Below are positions 1-8,781 of a DNA stretch of 29,005 bases, piece by piece. The stretch covers positions 1-29,005 of the forward strand of contig PJAB01000352.1 of the NCBI GenBank assembly GCA_002887195.1, written 5' to 3'. Source of the DNA: Chrysochromulina parva. Taxonomy: Eukaryota; Haptophyta; Prymnesiales; Chrysochromulinaceae. How positions within the stretch are numbered: position 1 is the stretch's first letter; the number at the start of each line of letters is the position of its first letter. The position numbers and the translations under genes are program-made. A model generated the notes under the pieces. It searched no databases, had not been told where the DNA came from, and worked only from the letters and a program-made list of their open reading frames with translations.

Positions 1-1313
1 CCCCAATACGCCGGTGCCCGTTCCCGCAGGGCCTGCACGAATGCCGTGTCCGTGGCGTTGATGGCGAGTACAGTGACAGCTCGTGAGGCGTTCGCTGGCG
101 GGACGGGGACGACGTCGAGCGCCACGCGCAACAGATGCTCTCGCGATGTATTTGCGGGCGGTTGAAGCGTCCATGTTTCGTCATCCTCTTTGAGTCTCTG
201 GATCTCGGAAGGTGGGAGACGCATCCATGGCTCCATGGCCTCGAGGAGTTGGTGCCAGGCCGCACGAGCTGCTGCGGTGTGGCTGCGTCGCTTGGGACGA
301 GCGGGAGCTATGCACTCTCTCACCTTGTCAGGATGAGCCGGTCCCTCTCGGCACACGCGGGTGGCGTCGAGGTCGCACTCTAGCACAGATAGGCGGCGAT
401 ATGCTCTGAGCTGCCCTCGGTACCTCATCCACTTGCCATTGAACCAGCGATTCTCGTAGGTGAGCGGCGCCGGCGCCGGCACCATGCAAAACTGAGTGAG
501 GTTCTTTGGAACGGGATTGCTGGTATGTGATCTGATGTGGCCCTCGAGGATCAGAAACCCGCCTGGCTTGAGGAGACGGCTCACCTCATACCAGAACCAG
601 TGGTGGCTTTTGAACGCGCCACCTGCGCCGTAGCAAGAAAAGACCGCGTGAACACTCGCAGATTGCAGCGGCAGCTGTCGGTCACTGGAAGCGTAGTCGA
701 TGAGTAGCGGCACGCCGCGCTGCGCAGCCAAGAACGTCTGACCGGCCTCCTGCCCACCGTGCTCGTTCTGCCCCGGTTCCAACGGGGACACGGACATGGT
801 AGTACCGACCCCGTGCATCGAGCTCAGGCACGCGGCAAACGAGCCGACGCCGGCGCCCACGTCCACGACGGCCAGATGGTCTAGCGCAGGGCCGAAGTGC
901 CCTGCCAAGTACAGCGCCACACTCTTCGCGATATTACAAAACGGGCCGCATGTGCCACTGCCCACCAGCGCGATCCGCCCTGGAGGCTTGTGCACCCACC
1001 AGCCGCCCTGATTCGCCGTTGCACCACCATCTTGAATGTATTGCTCCCAGTCCACGCTTAATCCGCCGATGTTAGGCGGAAGGTCGTCCTCAGCTACGAC
1101 GAAGGTGTGCACGAAGTCAGATCTCCATGTCGCCGGTGGTGTCGTGATGCAGTCCAGCAAGACCAGAGGCTGCTCTACACTGTTATACTCGAACTGTTGC
1201 CTGCACTTGTACTGTTCGCACACTGCGCTGTTCGGCGTGTGAAAGGGTGTCGAGCAAAATGGCGTGACTATCGCCGCATGATGAAGCGCGGCAAACAGGT
1301 CAGATGATGGCAT
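1..1313 (-). CDS. PMT-like SAM-dependent methyltransferase, C-terminus beyond window edge
   Basis: This is an uninterrupted minus-strand reading frame from an ATG at 1313 to the window edge, about 437 residues, with no stop seen, so the 3' part is missing. Residues 149-162 read VVDVGAGVGSFAAC, a class I SAM-binding motif I. About 20 residues later comes TTMSVSPLEP, then QRGVPLLIDYASSDRQLPL, and near residue 247 RLLKPGGFLILEG. This order matches the plant PMT/QUASIMODO2 family (Methyltransf_29, formerly DUF248), whose members are linked to Golgi methylation of wall polysaccharides such as homogalacturonan. A second Cys- and Trp-containing segment follows (WFNGKWMRYRG). No signal peptide or membrane helix is visible at this ATG, whereas plant PMTs are type II membrane proteins, so an upstream exon may be missed. 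Family assignment is by motif and order only. Acceptor substrate unknown. Confidence 0.75.
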   Translation of the reverse strand, partial: MPSSDLFAALHHAAIVTPFCSTPFHTPNSAVCEQYKCRQQFEYNSVEQPLVLLDCITTPPATWRSDFVHTFVVAEDDLPPNIGGLSVDWEQYIQDGGATANQGGWWVHKPPGRIALVGSGTCGPFCNIAKSVALYLAGHFGPALDHLAVVDVGAGVGSFAACLSSMHGVGTTMSVSPLEPGQNEHGGQEAGQTFLAAQRGVPLLIDYASSDRQLPLQSASVHAVFSCYGAGGAFKSHHWFWYEVSRLLKPGGFLILEGHIRSHTSNPVPKNLTQFCMVPAPAPLTYENRWFNGKWMRYRGQLRAYRRLSVLECDLDATRVCREGPAHPDKVRECIAPARPKRRSHTAAARAAWHQLLEAMEPWMRLPPSEIQRLKEDDETWTLQPPANTSREHLLRVALDVVPVPPANASRAVTVLAINATDTAFVQALRERAPAYW

Positions 1314-1803
1314 TTTGCGACGATTGTCAGAGACCCCAGGATCAGTTGAGCCCCTTGCCACGCGTTGCTCATCAACGACTGCTGCAAACGACTGCCAGCC
1401 CTTAAAGAAGAGTTGCAAGCAAGTTGCATGCTGTTGCATGCTACACTCTGAACACATTCATACATATCCATCGCAAACGATGCAAACAAATCGGACGACG
1501 CAGGCACGACCTTTTCAACTGTGAGTTGGTGTCTTCTCGGAACCGAGTTGCTCCTGCTACTGACAACCTTGTTGCTACTGACCTTGTTGCGGGAGCACGC
1601 TCCGGCTCACAGCCGTTTCACACAGAGCTGCGGACGACGGCATTTTGCAGACTTCTGAAAATAAAGCAAACGACTGACATTATTATACTGTTATTATACC
1701 GACTGTTATTATACTGTTACAGACATACGTGGTAAAGTTCAGGGCTGGTCTGGCTCTGGGTTGCCCCACTGTGAGTCATTGCTCGCCGCTTCCCACGCCG
1801 CCC
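1314..1803. other. Intergenic spacer with short AT-rich repeats
   Basis: There is no convincing gene here. The spacer is more AT-rich than its surroundings. It holds the 13-base word TATTATACTGTTA twice (1681-1693 and 1707-1719) with a related TTATTATAC between, and near-repeats of GTTGCTACTGAC and GTTGCATGC at 1425-1445 and 1547-1590. It lies upstream of the methyltransferase and downstream of the GT61-like gene, so it could contain the promoter of the former. No specific element is recognised. Confidence 0.4.
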
Positions 1804-2172
1804 TCACTGCAGCTGGCTGTTCAGGATAGGCCGTGGCGCCCGTAGTCGGACGCTGCGAGCGTGCCGGCACGCGGCGGCTGGCGTGCTGCGTGATGGCACG
1901 ACACCCCCCAGTGCGATCGTAGCTCGTGGCTGGCTATGTGACATTGGGTTCCGTCGGCGGCCCACAATGCGGTAACAATGCGGACGCGTAACGATTGTGA
2001 GATTGGTATCATTCCTCGTGTGCCTACAGACAGCCGCAGTGCCATCGCGCCACGCCAAGTGCAGCAGATGGCCGACGGCCTTCGCATGGTCGTCGGAGAG
2101 CTTACGAGTGTGCGCCAGCGCGTGGATGTAGTGCGCATGGAGGTACTGCAGCGGGCCCAAACGAAGCCGCAC
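1804..2172 (-). other. Alternative-frame continuation of the GT61-like gene
   Basis: In the frame adjacent to the 1821-3524 ORF, this stretch reads LGPLQYLHAHYIHALAHTRK, then LSDDHAKAVGHLLHLAW and NDTNLTIVTRPHCYRIV. It looks like ordinary globular protein and is much more protein-like than the main frame over the same bases. It has no ATG of its own (the frame opens on GTG), so it is best read as the displaced C-terminus of the glycosyltransferase after a shift around 2155-2175. Where the true protein ends is unclear, because the last 35 or so residues again look like non-coding sequence. Confidence 0.45.
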
Positions 2173-3524
2173 AAACCGCGCTGCGCGGTGTCGAAGATGA
2201 GCACGGCTCCACCTGGCGGCATGAAGAGCATGTTGACGAAGCCAGAGCCCTCAAAGGATCCCGCGAGGCGTGCGTGGCGCATCGCGTTCGCCTGCTGCTG
2301 CAGCGTCAGTCCGCTCATGTCCTGCTCGACGAGCCAGCACGATGGCGCAGAAGCGGCTGCAGCTCTTGTGGTGGCCGTCGGGACTGCCAAGGACCCCCGG
2401 GATCCTGCTGGCGTGCCTGACGCTGGGCAGGCGGCGGCGCGCAAAGCCGCGTACTGGCTCGCCGTCCAAGCGCGTTGTGCTCCGCCGTCGTGAGGTCCCG
2501 GACGTCGACGCAGCCACACGCCGTAGCGATTCGCGCGCGGGCAACTGTGCATCGCAGCAGCAGCAGCAGCAGCGATGTCGCCGGCACTCGCCGATGCGCT
2601 AGCAGATGTGTCTGCCGTGGATGCATCCGCGACGGCGAGGTTGGCGCGCGCCGTCGCCGCAAACTCGCGCCAGAGCAATTCTGCGTGGGCCTCGCGGCGC
2701 AGCTGGCAGAGGCCAAGCGCGGGGAAGTGCACAGTTACCGACTGCGCACCCATCCAAAAGCCGATGCCGATGCGGCGGTAGCGCGCGGGCCGTATCTTGT
2801 CGGCGGACTCGAGCTCATGGCCCAAAATGGTACGCTGCATGCCATGTATGAAATGCCACGGGACAGCGAGGCGGTTCGATCCATTGTCCGTCGCAAGCAT
2901 AGCCTCGGACTCATAGCCGTTGCTATCGAGCACGTAGGTGCGCACACGAGCGCCGACCGCTGAAGCAGCCATGGCTTGCAGTGCCACGCCGAGCAGGATA
3001 TGTGCTGTCATCGCAATAGGGAATAGGTTGTCAGTGACACCGTGGCCTATGCTTGTCAGCCCCCACTTGTTTACAAGGAGTACGAGGTCGACATGGTCCG
3101 CCATGGGCAGCATCTCGCCCGTCCTGAACGTGGGCTCCAGCGTTCTCTGATCCCACCTCTGCCGCCAGAACACGTTGTCAGATCTTGGGCGAGCGCCGCA
3201 GCTCTTGGTGTACAAAGTGCTCGCACGCTCCATTTGGATATTTTTGAGCACGTGGCTGGCATTGTGGATGATGATGGGCGGACCGGTGCAGCGGCCAAGT
3301 GTGCGGCTCCAAAGACATGGCAGCAGCGTTGCATTGCGGATGAAATACGTGAGCGACCCAGCTGTCAAGTTTCTGCCGCCCAGAGAGTTTCCCGCACTCA
3401 CGCATCCCTGCCACTTGATGCGCACACAGTCGCAATCGGCACCAGGTGGCTGGCCGTCGAGGCAGCGCACGGGTGTCGCCGCGCAGCTTTTCAGCGATGC
3501 GTTGGTGACTGGCGGCAACGGCAT
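1821..3524 (-). CDS. GT61-like glycosyltransferase, reading frame disrupted near the C-terminus
   Basis: An ATG at 3524 is the first in frame after an upstream TGA. The frame has several N-glycosylation sequons (NAS, NLT, NAT) and a Cys-rich N-terminus. Residues about 158-174 read SIGHGVTDNLFPIAMTA, and residues about 425-451 hold ARLAGSFEGSGFVNMLFMPP followed by GGAVLIF. That layout resembles the GT61 (DUF563) family of inverting transferases, including plant xylosyl/arabinosyl transferases and EOGT. After about residue 455 the frame turns into Ser/Thr/Arg-rich text that looks non-coding, while the neighbouring frame becomes protein-like (see 1804-2172). An alanine run comes from a (GCT)n repeat near 2555-2573. 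No signal peptide is visible at this start. Probably a secretory-pathway transferase with a frameshift, a missed intron or a sequence error; substrate unknown. Confidence 0.6.
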   Translation of the reverse strand: MPLPPVTNASLKSCAATPVRCLDGQPPGADCDCVRIKWQGCVSAGNSLGGRNLTAGSLTYFIRNATLLPCLWSRTLGRCTGPPIIIHNASHVLKNIQMERASTLYTKSCGARPRSDNVFWRQRWDQRTLEPTFRTGEMLPMADHVDLVLLVNKWGLTSIGHGVTDNLFPIAMTAHILLGVALQAMAASAVGARVRTYVLDSNGYESEAMLATDNGSNRLAVPWHFIHGMQRTILGHELESADKIRPARYRRIGIGFWMGAQSVTVHFPALGLCQLRREAHAELLWREFAATARANLAVADASTADTSASASASAGDIAAAAAAAMHSCPRANRYGVWLRRRPGPHDGGAQRAWTASQYAALRAAACPASGTPAGSRGSLAVPTATTRAAAASAPSCWLVEQDMSGLTLQQQANAMRHARLAGSFEGSGFVNMLFMPPGGAVLIFDTAQRGLCGFVWARCSTSMRTTSTRWRTLVSSPTTMRRPSAICCTWRGAMALRLSVGTRGMIPISQSLRVRIVTALWAADGTQCHIASHELRSHWGVSCHHAARQPPRAGTLAASDYGRHGLS

Positions 3525-3785
3525 GAACGAAGCGGGCAGAAGAAAATTAGGAAATTCCTTACAGCACGTTAGTTTTCATACTCTTTATCTTACGAGCATG
3601 CATGATGGCGCGGTGGAATCCGATGGATCGGGGGGCAACGATCCGGATGAGGCTACATCCGACGTATCAATCGCCGTCCTAGACGTAAACGACACTCGGC
3701 CGTCGGGCCGGCGCTGCGGTCGCCGCGTGCTGCGTGTGTTCTAAACGTAAATCATCAGTCTCGTTCGGTTCGCGCAGTGGTGGGG
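3525..3785. other. Spacer upstream of the GT61-like gene
   Basis: These 261 bases separate the stop of the PhyH-like gene from the ATG of the GT61-like gene, both on the minus strand. The stretch next to the GT61-like ATG is AT-rich. An in-frame TGA upstream limits any N-terminal extension of the GT61-like protein without splicing. No named motif was recognised. Confidence 0.3.
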
Positions 3786-4766
3786 CTAATAAGTTCTTTT
3801 GCGCCAGTGGGCTGCGAGGATGCGCTCGGGGACCTTGCCATCACTCGCGGTGAGCGGCTTCGCCAATGGTGTCTGCGTGTGAGGGATGACCACGGCCGCA
3901 CTTGCGACGAGCTTGGACGCACCGACGGAAGAGAGGGGGTTCCACACCTTTTCGAAGCCCTCGAGCAAGTAGTGGGTGGTGATGGAATGGCGAGTGCGTG
4001 TGAAATCAGTCACGTTAGCGCCGCCATGGATGGTGTTTGCCGCCCACACCAGCATCGTCCCTTTGCAGATGAGCATGGGCACTGGCGGGGGAAGATTCGA
4101 CGATTGGAGCTTGCGGTGCAGCGAAGTCGCATAACGGGTGTACGCTGAGCGGAGGGGCCCGGAGCGCGCATAGGGATAAGCGGCGGTGTCGTTAGCGGTG
4201 TCGCCGCCTGTCTTGCTCTTGGAAGCATTCTGCGCGAGGCCGATTGCTTCCATATCCCACAGGCTCGCTTTATGGCTCGCAGGCCACATGAGGAGTGGCC
4301 CCGCCGAGGCATTGATGTCCTCAAGAGCGACCCATGTGCCCACGAGGAGCCCGCGCCGCGGTAGCGTGTCATAGAAGATGATGTCGGCATGGGCGGGCGT
4401 CATCGAGCCGATCAGCCAGTTCTTCGTCTGGATTGGCCATGCCACCCGCCCACCGTGCAGCTGTGCGATCGCACGCCGCACTTCCTCGTTGATGGCAATC
4501 TCGTGGACCGCCTGGCTCTCCTTCCACGCGTTCATAAAACCGTCTTGAATCCAGCTGCGGGTGATGCCAAGCTCAGGGAAGTGGTAGCCGTCCCCGAGCT
4601 TGGGCATTGGCTTGAGTGACCGCGCGACTTTACCCGCGAGGTGCAATGTGAACCGCGCAGCAGCATCAAGTTGTCCCGTGACCAGCGAGCAGGGCTTGAA
4701 CGCGATAAAGCCCTGTGTATGGTACTGCTCCAGGTCCCCGGCTGCAAGCCCGCAGCTCTTGTCCAT
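3786..4766 (-). CDS. Phytanoyl-CoA dioxygenase (PhyH) family oxygenase
   Basis: Likely a non-haem Fe(II)/2-oxoglutarate-dependent oxygenase. The N-terminus (DLEQYHTQGFIAFKPCSL) is the usual PhyH opening helix and strand. The iron ligands are visible as an HxD motif in MTPAHADIIFYD (H126 and D128 from this ATG) and a distal His in AANTIHGGANV (H247), followed by Arg in FTRTRHSIT, where the 2-oxoglutarate-binding Arg is expected. Length (326 residues) is normal. The open frame continues to an earlier ATG at 4847 that adds 27 residues. The ATG at 4766 is preferred because it sits just before the domain and because a TATATAA-like stretch directly abuts the 4847 ATG. Substrate cannot be told from sequence. 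Its neighbours suggest oxidation of a sugar, lipid or small secondary metabolite, which is inference. Confidence 0.8.
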   Translation of the reverse strand: MDKSCGLAAGDLEQYHTQGFIAFKPCSLVTGQLDAAARFTLHLAGKVARSLKPMPKLGDGYHFPELGITRSWIQDGFMNAWKESQAVHEIAINEEVRRAIAQLHGGRVAWPIQTKNWLIGSMTPAHADIIFYDTLPRRGLLVGTWVALEDINASAGPLLMWPASHKASLWDMEAIGLAQNASKSKTGGDTANDTAAYPYARSGPLRSAYTRYATSLHRKLQSSNLPPPVPMLICKGTMLVWAANTIHGGANVTDFTRTRHSITTHYLLEGFEKVWNPLSSVGASKLVASAAVVIPHTQTPLAKPLTASDGKVPERILAAHWRKRTY

Positions 4767-4846
4767 GCCAGCGTTTGTACCTTGTCCAACCAAAAACCTG
4801 CACCAAAAACCGCCCTCGAGAATCCAACCACGGCCGGTTTCATTCA

Positions 4847-4856
4847 TTATATATTG
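4847..4856 (-). promoter_or_regulatory. Possible TATA-like element of the PhyH gene
   Basis: On the minus strand the bases just upstream of the ATG at 4847 read ATATATAA, inside an AT-rich patch (4840-4890) in an otherwise GC-rich region. If it is a TATA box, transcription would start past 4847 and translation would use the ATG at 4766. Weak evidence from position and composition only. Confidence 0.25.
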
Positions 4857-5057
4857 ACAAAACAAATCAAAATATTATTTCGGTACATGTAGCATTACGA
4901 GGCATTTGCATGCACGATGCACTTGATTAAAGATATTGATAAGATGTGACTCGTATCTTTACAATGAGCTAGAATCCGCCACCAGGGGCTGATTCATGGA
5001 GGGGACTACTCCTTTGTCTCGCTCAAGGTTCGCAAAATACGCAAAGAGGTGTCCGCC

Positions 5058-5192
5058 ATGGCTCTCCGGTTCTGGCTGTCCGTGCTGGCAAGGTACGCGC
5101 TCTGCGGAGTGGCGCGTGCTCGCGAGCTCGCGAATTGCTTTGTGAATGGTCCTCACGTGGTGGATGATGCTTTTGACGCAGGCTTTTGCTAG
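5058..5192 (+). other. Short ORF resembling a signal-peptide exon upstream of the FkbM gene
   Basis: An ATG at 5058 opens a 44-codon frame beginning MALRFWLSVLARYALCGVAR, hydrophobic with basic residues, as in a signal peptide or signal anchor. It stops at 5190. The FkbM domain starts abruptly 116 bases later, and its own ATG lacks any leader. A CCCAG|G site at 5291-5296 could be a splice acceptor that leads in frame into the FkbM domain. The two may therefore be exons of one gene. No donor could be fixed, so this remains a guess. Confidence 0.25.
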
Positions 5193-5308
5193 TCGTGGCG
5201 ACCTCTTTTGCAACCGAGCTGGGGAGGTGCGTCTCGACCAGCCCCGCTACTGTTGCCACCACATCCTGTCCTCACTAGCAAAATCTGTGTCCCAGGATCA
5301 ACGCAAAA

Positions 5309-6145
5309 ATGCAACTCAACAGCACAGGAAGAGGAACGCATCATACGTGCCGACACATCTTTCTGGACGTAGGTGCAAACGTGGGCCTCAACGCACATTT
5401 CTTGTACAACGGCACTGACTTTCCGAAAAGTTTGAAAATGGTTCCGTTGATGGACCAAATGTTCGGCCGTGATCGTAGTCACGTTTGCTATCGAGGCTTC
5501 GAACCAAATATGAATCACATCGATCGACACGTCAGCCTCCGACATAATTTCAAGGACAAAGACATGGTGATTTACAGCAGTCCGGTGGGAATCAGCAACA
5601 GCTCGATCACATTCTACTACAAGAATACAGAAATGGAGAAAAAGCACAATGATTGGGGCTTCTCCAGCCAGGTGGACCCCAGCCAACACGCCGTTAAAAG
5701 CGTGAATCTCACTGCCGTTAATCTCACCCAAATTGACTTTCCGTCTTGGCTGAATGCCCTCGAGCCTAAAGATGCACGCATACTGATGAAATTGGATGTG
5801 GAAGGCTCTGAATTTGAATTGCTGACTGCCCTGCTCTTTCGTGGGCAGCTGTGCAACCGGATTCACACGATGACCTTGGAGTGGCATCCACGTCAGTGCC
5901 AACGCAAATGGTGCGCTATCAAGGATAAACTTCCTCCCATTTTAGATATGGCAAGAAGCGTAAAATGCTCAACCCGGTTCCTAGCCATGGACGACGAGTC
6001 GTACGAAGATGACAGAGTGTCGCTTCACCGCGGGCACTCAACAGGCCGCGGCGTCGTGCACGGGCGGGAGTCCGTCTCCCTCGCGCCTCGAGTGTTGCCG
6101 CACCCTTGGGCACCCAGCCAGGGCGCGGCGGCGAGGCGTACGTGA
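5309..6145 (+). CDS. FkbM family SAM-dependent methyltransferase
   Basis: The 278-residue frame begins at the first ATG after an in-frame TAG (5276). Residues 16-27 read HIFLDVGANVGL, the FkbM version of SAM motif I. RGFEPNMNHI (62-71) provides the acidic residue after strand 2. Residues 157-172 read ARILMKLDVEGSEFEL, the hallmark FkbM KxDVEGxE motif. LEWHP follows at 190-194. FkbM enzymes usually O-methylate sugars or polyketides. The conserved domain ends near residue 236 (DDESYEDDR). The remaining 40 residues are Gly/Arg/Pro-rich, come from an unusually GC-rich patch (6040-6160), and may be read-through past a missed splice site. The gene body is more AT-rich than most neighbours. It lacks a leader at this ATG; see the short ORF at 5058. 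Confidence 0.8.
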   Translation: MQLNSTGRGTHHTCRHIFLDVGANVGLNAHFLYNGTDFPKSLKMVPLMDQMFGRDRSHVCYRGFEPNMNHIDRHVSLRHNFKDKDMVIYSSPVGISNSSITFYYKNTEMEKKHNDWGFSSQVDPSQHAVKSVNLTAVNLTQIDFPSWLNALEPKDARILMKLDVEGSEFELLTALLFRGQLCNRIHTMTLEWHPRQCQRKWCAIKDKLPPILDMARSVKCSTRFLAMDDESYEDDRVSLHRGHSTGRGVVHGRESVSLAPRVLPHPWAPSQGAAARRT

Positions 6146-6312
6146 GGGGAGCGCCCCCTTGAAGTATGGCGATCGACCGATCGTCGAGAGAAGTCATTAA
6201 GAAGTCGTATGCGCTCTTCACACTCGGCATTCACAGTCGCCTTCAGAGACTCGACCTCGGCCGTGCGTGAGCAGCTCCTGTGCGAATCGTCAAGCAAATC
6301 GTCGTCGTCCAT
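6025..6312 (-). CDS. Small acidic/coiled-coil ORF, hypothetical
   Basis: An ATG at 6312 opens a 95-residue frame. It begins with an acidic stretch (MDDDDLLDDSH), followed by a helix-prone segment AEVESLKATVNAECEERIRL with heptad-like Val/Leu/Ile spacing. The second half is Arg/Gly/Pro-rich and overlaps, antisense, the doubtful tail of the FkbM ORF. The first 45 residues look protein-like and could be the first exon of a longer coiled-coil protein whose remainder was not found. No family is recognised. Confidence 0.25.
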   Translation of the reverse strand: MDDDDLLDDSHRSCSRTAEVESLKATVNAECEERIRLLNDFSRRSVDRHTSRGRSPHVRLAAAPWLGAQGCGNTRGARETDSRPCTTPRPVECPR

Positions 6313-7142
6313 GGCTCGCGAGAGTATTCACTCACGAGCGAGGCGCGAAAAACAGCACGTGCTCCCGTGAAAAATTCGAAGCACACTTCGCCACTGAGCC
6401 TCATGTCAGCAGACGACGTTGGGTATTTGCTGGCTTGCTCGTATATGATTCAGATTTAATCTCCGAGATTTTAATTAGTTGATGACACTGACGAACCCTT
6501 GACGTAACCCGTCGCGCACTATGACCCTGAATCTTGAGTCTGACACTGGCAGACACACGTGACACTCCAGACTGAGTGCAGGAACGTTACTGGTCCATAT
6601 GCAAGCACACGGTTTCGTCCGTGCGGCGACCGTCGCCGTCACCGGTGTGCGTGTCCGTGCGTGGCGAGGGGCCGCGGTTTCGGACTTGGACTGTTGCCTA
6701 ACGACCGTACCGTCCTCCGTCGTTTGCGAAGAAGCCCTCGAAAGAAGCCCCCTCTTTCAAAAACAAAATACCGTCCTCCGTCGTTTGCGAAGAAGCCCCC
6801 TCTTTCAAAACGAGAGCGGCCCTCCCACGTGGTATCTGTAGATAAAACGGCCTACTATGTACTAACCGGGCCTGCCTGGGCGTACCTGGGCGGTCCCTTA
6901 GGCGGTCGGCCTGCCTCAATTACCGTACATCTGTGTCATCTGTCAATCACTGAATTATCTCACCCATATGTCACGCATATCTCACCCATTTTTCACCACA
7001 TCGCAGGTAGTAATACGATCGCAGTTCGTATAGCAGTATAGCATACAGTGATCAGAGTAACACTTCGCTTTGTGAGTAGTGAGATGCCTGAGGTGGAGCA
7101 TAAAATCGTCTTCGGTCAGGAGATATCTGGTTGAGATATTCC
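6313..7142. other. Gene-free spacer with local repeats
   Basis: About 830 bases without a convincing gene. It contains the 30-base direct repeat annotated separately, several GACACT/CACGTGACACT words at 6480-6570, and the repeated words TCACCCAT and TCACGCATATCTCACCC near 6959-6988. ORFs here are short and low quality. It probably holds the 3' flank of the minus-strand glycosyltransferase, but no signal could be named. Confidence 0.4.
6708..6798 (+). repeat. 30-base direct repeat, two copies 61 bases apart
   Basis: The 30-base word starting TACCGTCCTCCGTCGTTTGC occurs at 6708-6737 and again, identical, at 6769-6798. A nested 19-base word starting GAAGCCCCCTCTTTCAAAA lies at 6744-6762 and recurs at the end of the second copy. 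The structure suggests a recent local duplication with a small insertion. It lies outside any recognised gene. Confidence 0.75.
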
Positions 7143-8363
7143 TTAGGGCAATGCCTCTCTCAATCGTGGAGGCCGCAAAGGATGCTTCAGACGCCAGCGC
7201 TGACAGGCTGGATGTTCGAAACGCTCAATTGCAGCGAGGGCGCCTGCATACTTGTACGAGAAGGTCGAGAGGCACGTAGCGTGATAGCTGACCATCGAAC
7301 AGCTGTCCACTGCGCACGTGACGTTATTGCGGCACCAGCAGTGCTCCGTGAAGCCCTCTGGCAGCAAACATGCATGATAGCGGTTACGCTCACTGAAGAA
7401 CGGCAGCGATTTGTTCACAGATCCCAACTTGGCGGTGCTGACGGTTCTCGAGGTTTGAACTGATCTTCTGGTCTGCTGCAGCCGCAAGATCTTGCTCACA
7501 GTCTGCTGGTCAAGCTGGCTGCTAGCATGAAAAACGAGTGGCCTTGCGTCCACGATGATTCGCAAGAGATCGCGACTTCTAAGGAGCACTTGCCCGCTAT
7601 TGACCTCATGCCCTCGGTGAACCGTGGTCACGTCTCCACAAATGGGACGACCGTATCCTTTGGAGGCCGCGTCATGCTGGCGACGATTATGAAGCACCGC
7701 AGCGCCGCCAGCAGTTTGCGATGGCGGTGCAGGGATTGGCATCGCTGGGTGGCGCACAACAGCGCCTTCCCAAGGGCCCGTGGGTTGGTACATGATGCCG
7801 AAGTCAAGCTGAGACAGCGGGGCGTGCAGCCCGGCCTCGATTGCGAGGAATGGGTTTTGGAAGAGCACCACGTCGGCGTCAAAGAAGAAGACAAATTCAC
7901 AACCTGGCACTTGGAATACAAAATCAATAATGTTCCACTTTATCCAAATGATTTCGTGATATTGCCGCTTCCGATGGTCGCTCGCCGCAGCCGCTGGCGC
8001 CTGCACGCAAATGCTGCTGTTGCTGTGGCCAAAGCAGACGGCAACGGCTCGAAGCAGGACGTTGCAATCCGGGCTGCTCCGGTGGAGCCCTCGGCGAGTG
8101 AGCTCCATGAAAGGCGCGTGATATTCATTCGAATATGTCAGTAGCAACCCACCTGTTGGGACGCACGAAGACTCCCTTGAGAGCGCGATGCCTGCAGCGT
8201 GCTGCAGACGTTTCACAACGTCCGGTGGCGTCAGCAGATTTATCCAGTACATACGTTGGCGGCTAACCTCGCGAGGGTCATCGAGAAGTTTACTGCGCGC
8301 ATGCGCAAATCGTGCGTAGGCCGTGACGAACAGCAAGAGAGTCTGCAATGACGTGCTGATCAT
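7143..8363 (-). CDS. Nucleotide-diphospho-sugar transferase (GT77/Nucleotid_trans-like), secreted pathway
   Basis: ATG at 8363 with a clear signal peptide or signal anchor (MISTSLQTLLLFVTAYARFA). Residues 138-150 read IIWIKWNIIDFVF, and 157-171 read FVFFFDADVVLFQNP, the strand plus DxD (D162, D164) that binds metal and nucleotide sugar in the GT-A fold. The lead-in (a YHEIIWIKW helix before the DxD) and the NPF after it match Nucleotid_trans/GT77-type or related GT34-like transferases. The C-terminal half is Cys-rich (CWCRNNVTCAVDSC), suggesting disulfides in the Golgi/ER lumen. Sequons NSS and NVT are present. Length (406 residues) is normal. Donor and acceptor unknown; GT34 is the main alternative. 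Confidence 0.75.
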   Translation of the reverse strand: MISTSLQTLLLFVTAYARFAHARSKLLDDPREVSRQRMYWINLLTPPDVVKRLQHAAGIALSRESSCVPTGGLLLTYSNEYHAPFMELTRRGLHRSSPDCNVLLRAVAVCFGHSNSSICVQAPAAAASDHRKRQYHEIIWIKWNIIDFVFQVPGCEFVFFFDADVVLFQNPFLAIEAGLHAPLSQLDFGIMYQPTGPWEGAVVRHPAMPIPAPPSQTAGGAAVLHNRRQHDAASKGYGRPICGDVTTVHRGHEVNSGQVLLRSRDLLRIIVDARPLVFHASSQLDQQTVSKILRLQQTRRSVQTSRTVSTAKLGSVNKSLPFFSERNRYHACLLPEGFTEHCWCRNNVTCAVDSCSMVSYHATCLSTFSYKYAGALAAIERFEHPACQRWRLKHPLRPPRLREALP

Positions 8364-8781
8364 GGCAGATCACGCAAAAACATGCTTCCGGATATGGGTT
8401 GCATCGAAAATATAACATTCACGGACGCATCCCTTTTCCTGTTCCTTTTGAAATACTTGCATGCGTGTATTTTTCACCACGACAGCCGTACAGTACGGCG
8501 AGCGGCAGCGGGCCGGGTAACGGCTACCGCGAGAAAACGAAAAAGCAAAAAGGCGCCAAAGTACGCCAGAGAGCAGAGTCGCCTCGTCTACGTGTGAGCT
8601 GTCGCGAAATTTCCTCGTTACTTTCATCTTTGATTCAGAGCGATATCGGTCCATGGTCCTCGGTCGCCTCCCCCTTCCCTCTGACCTCCTCGAAGCCCAC
8701 GACCTGAGACCTATCCGCGGGATTAGGACCGTGGGAAGCGTAGTACCTATCGAGTCCACACACAAAAGAGCTACACAAGAG
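8364..8781. other. Spacer between two minus-strand glycosyltransferase genes
   Basis: 418 bases without a supported gene. This should contain the promoter and 5' UTR of the 7143-8363 gene and the 3' end of the GT25-like gene. A short A-rich stretch (8534-8560) is seen. No TATA box, polyadenylation signal or repeat stands out. Confidence 0.3.

Noticed and set aside
2866..2885. A GGTTCGATCC word resembling a tRNA T-loop
   Set aside because: No matching acceptor stem, anticodon stem or D-loop around it; it lies inside the GT61-like coding region.
5189..5902. 237-residue minus-strand ORF opposite the FkbM gene
   Set aside because: The plus strand has clear FkbM motifs (DVGANVG, KLDVEGSE). The minus frame has no recognisable domain.
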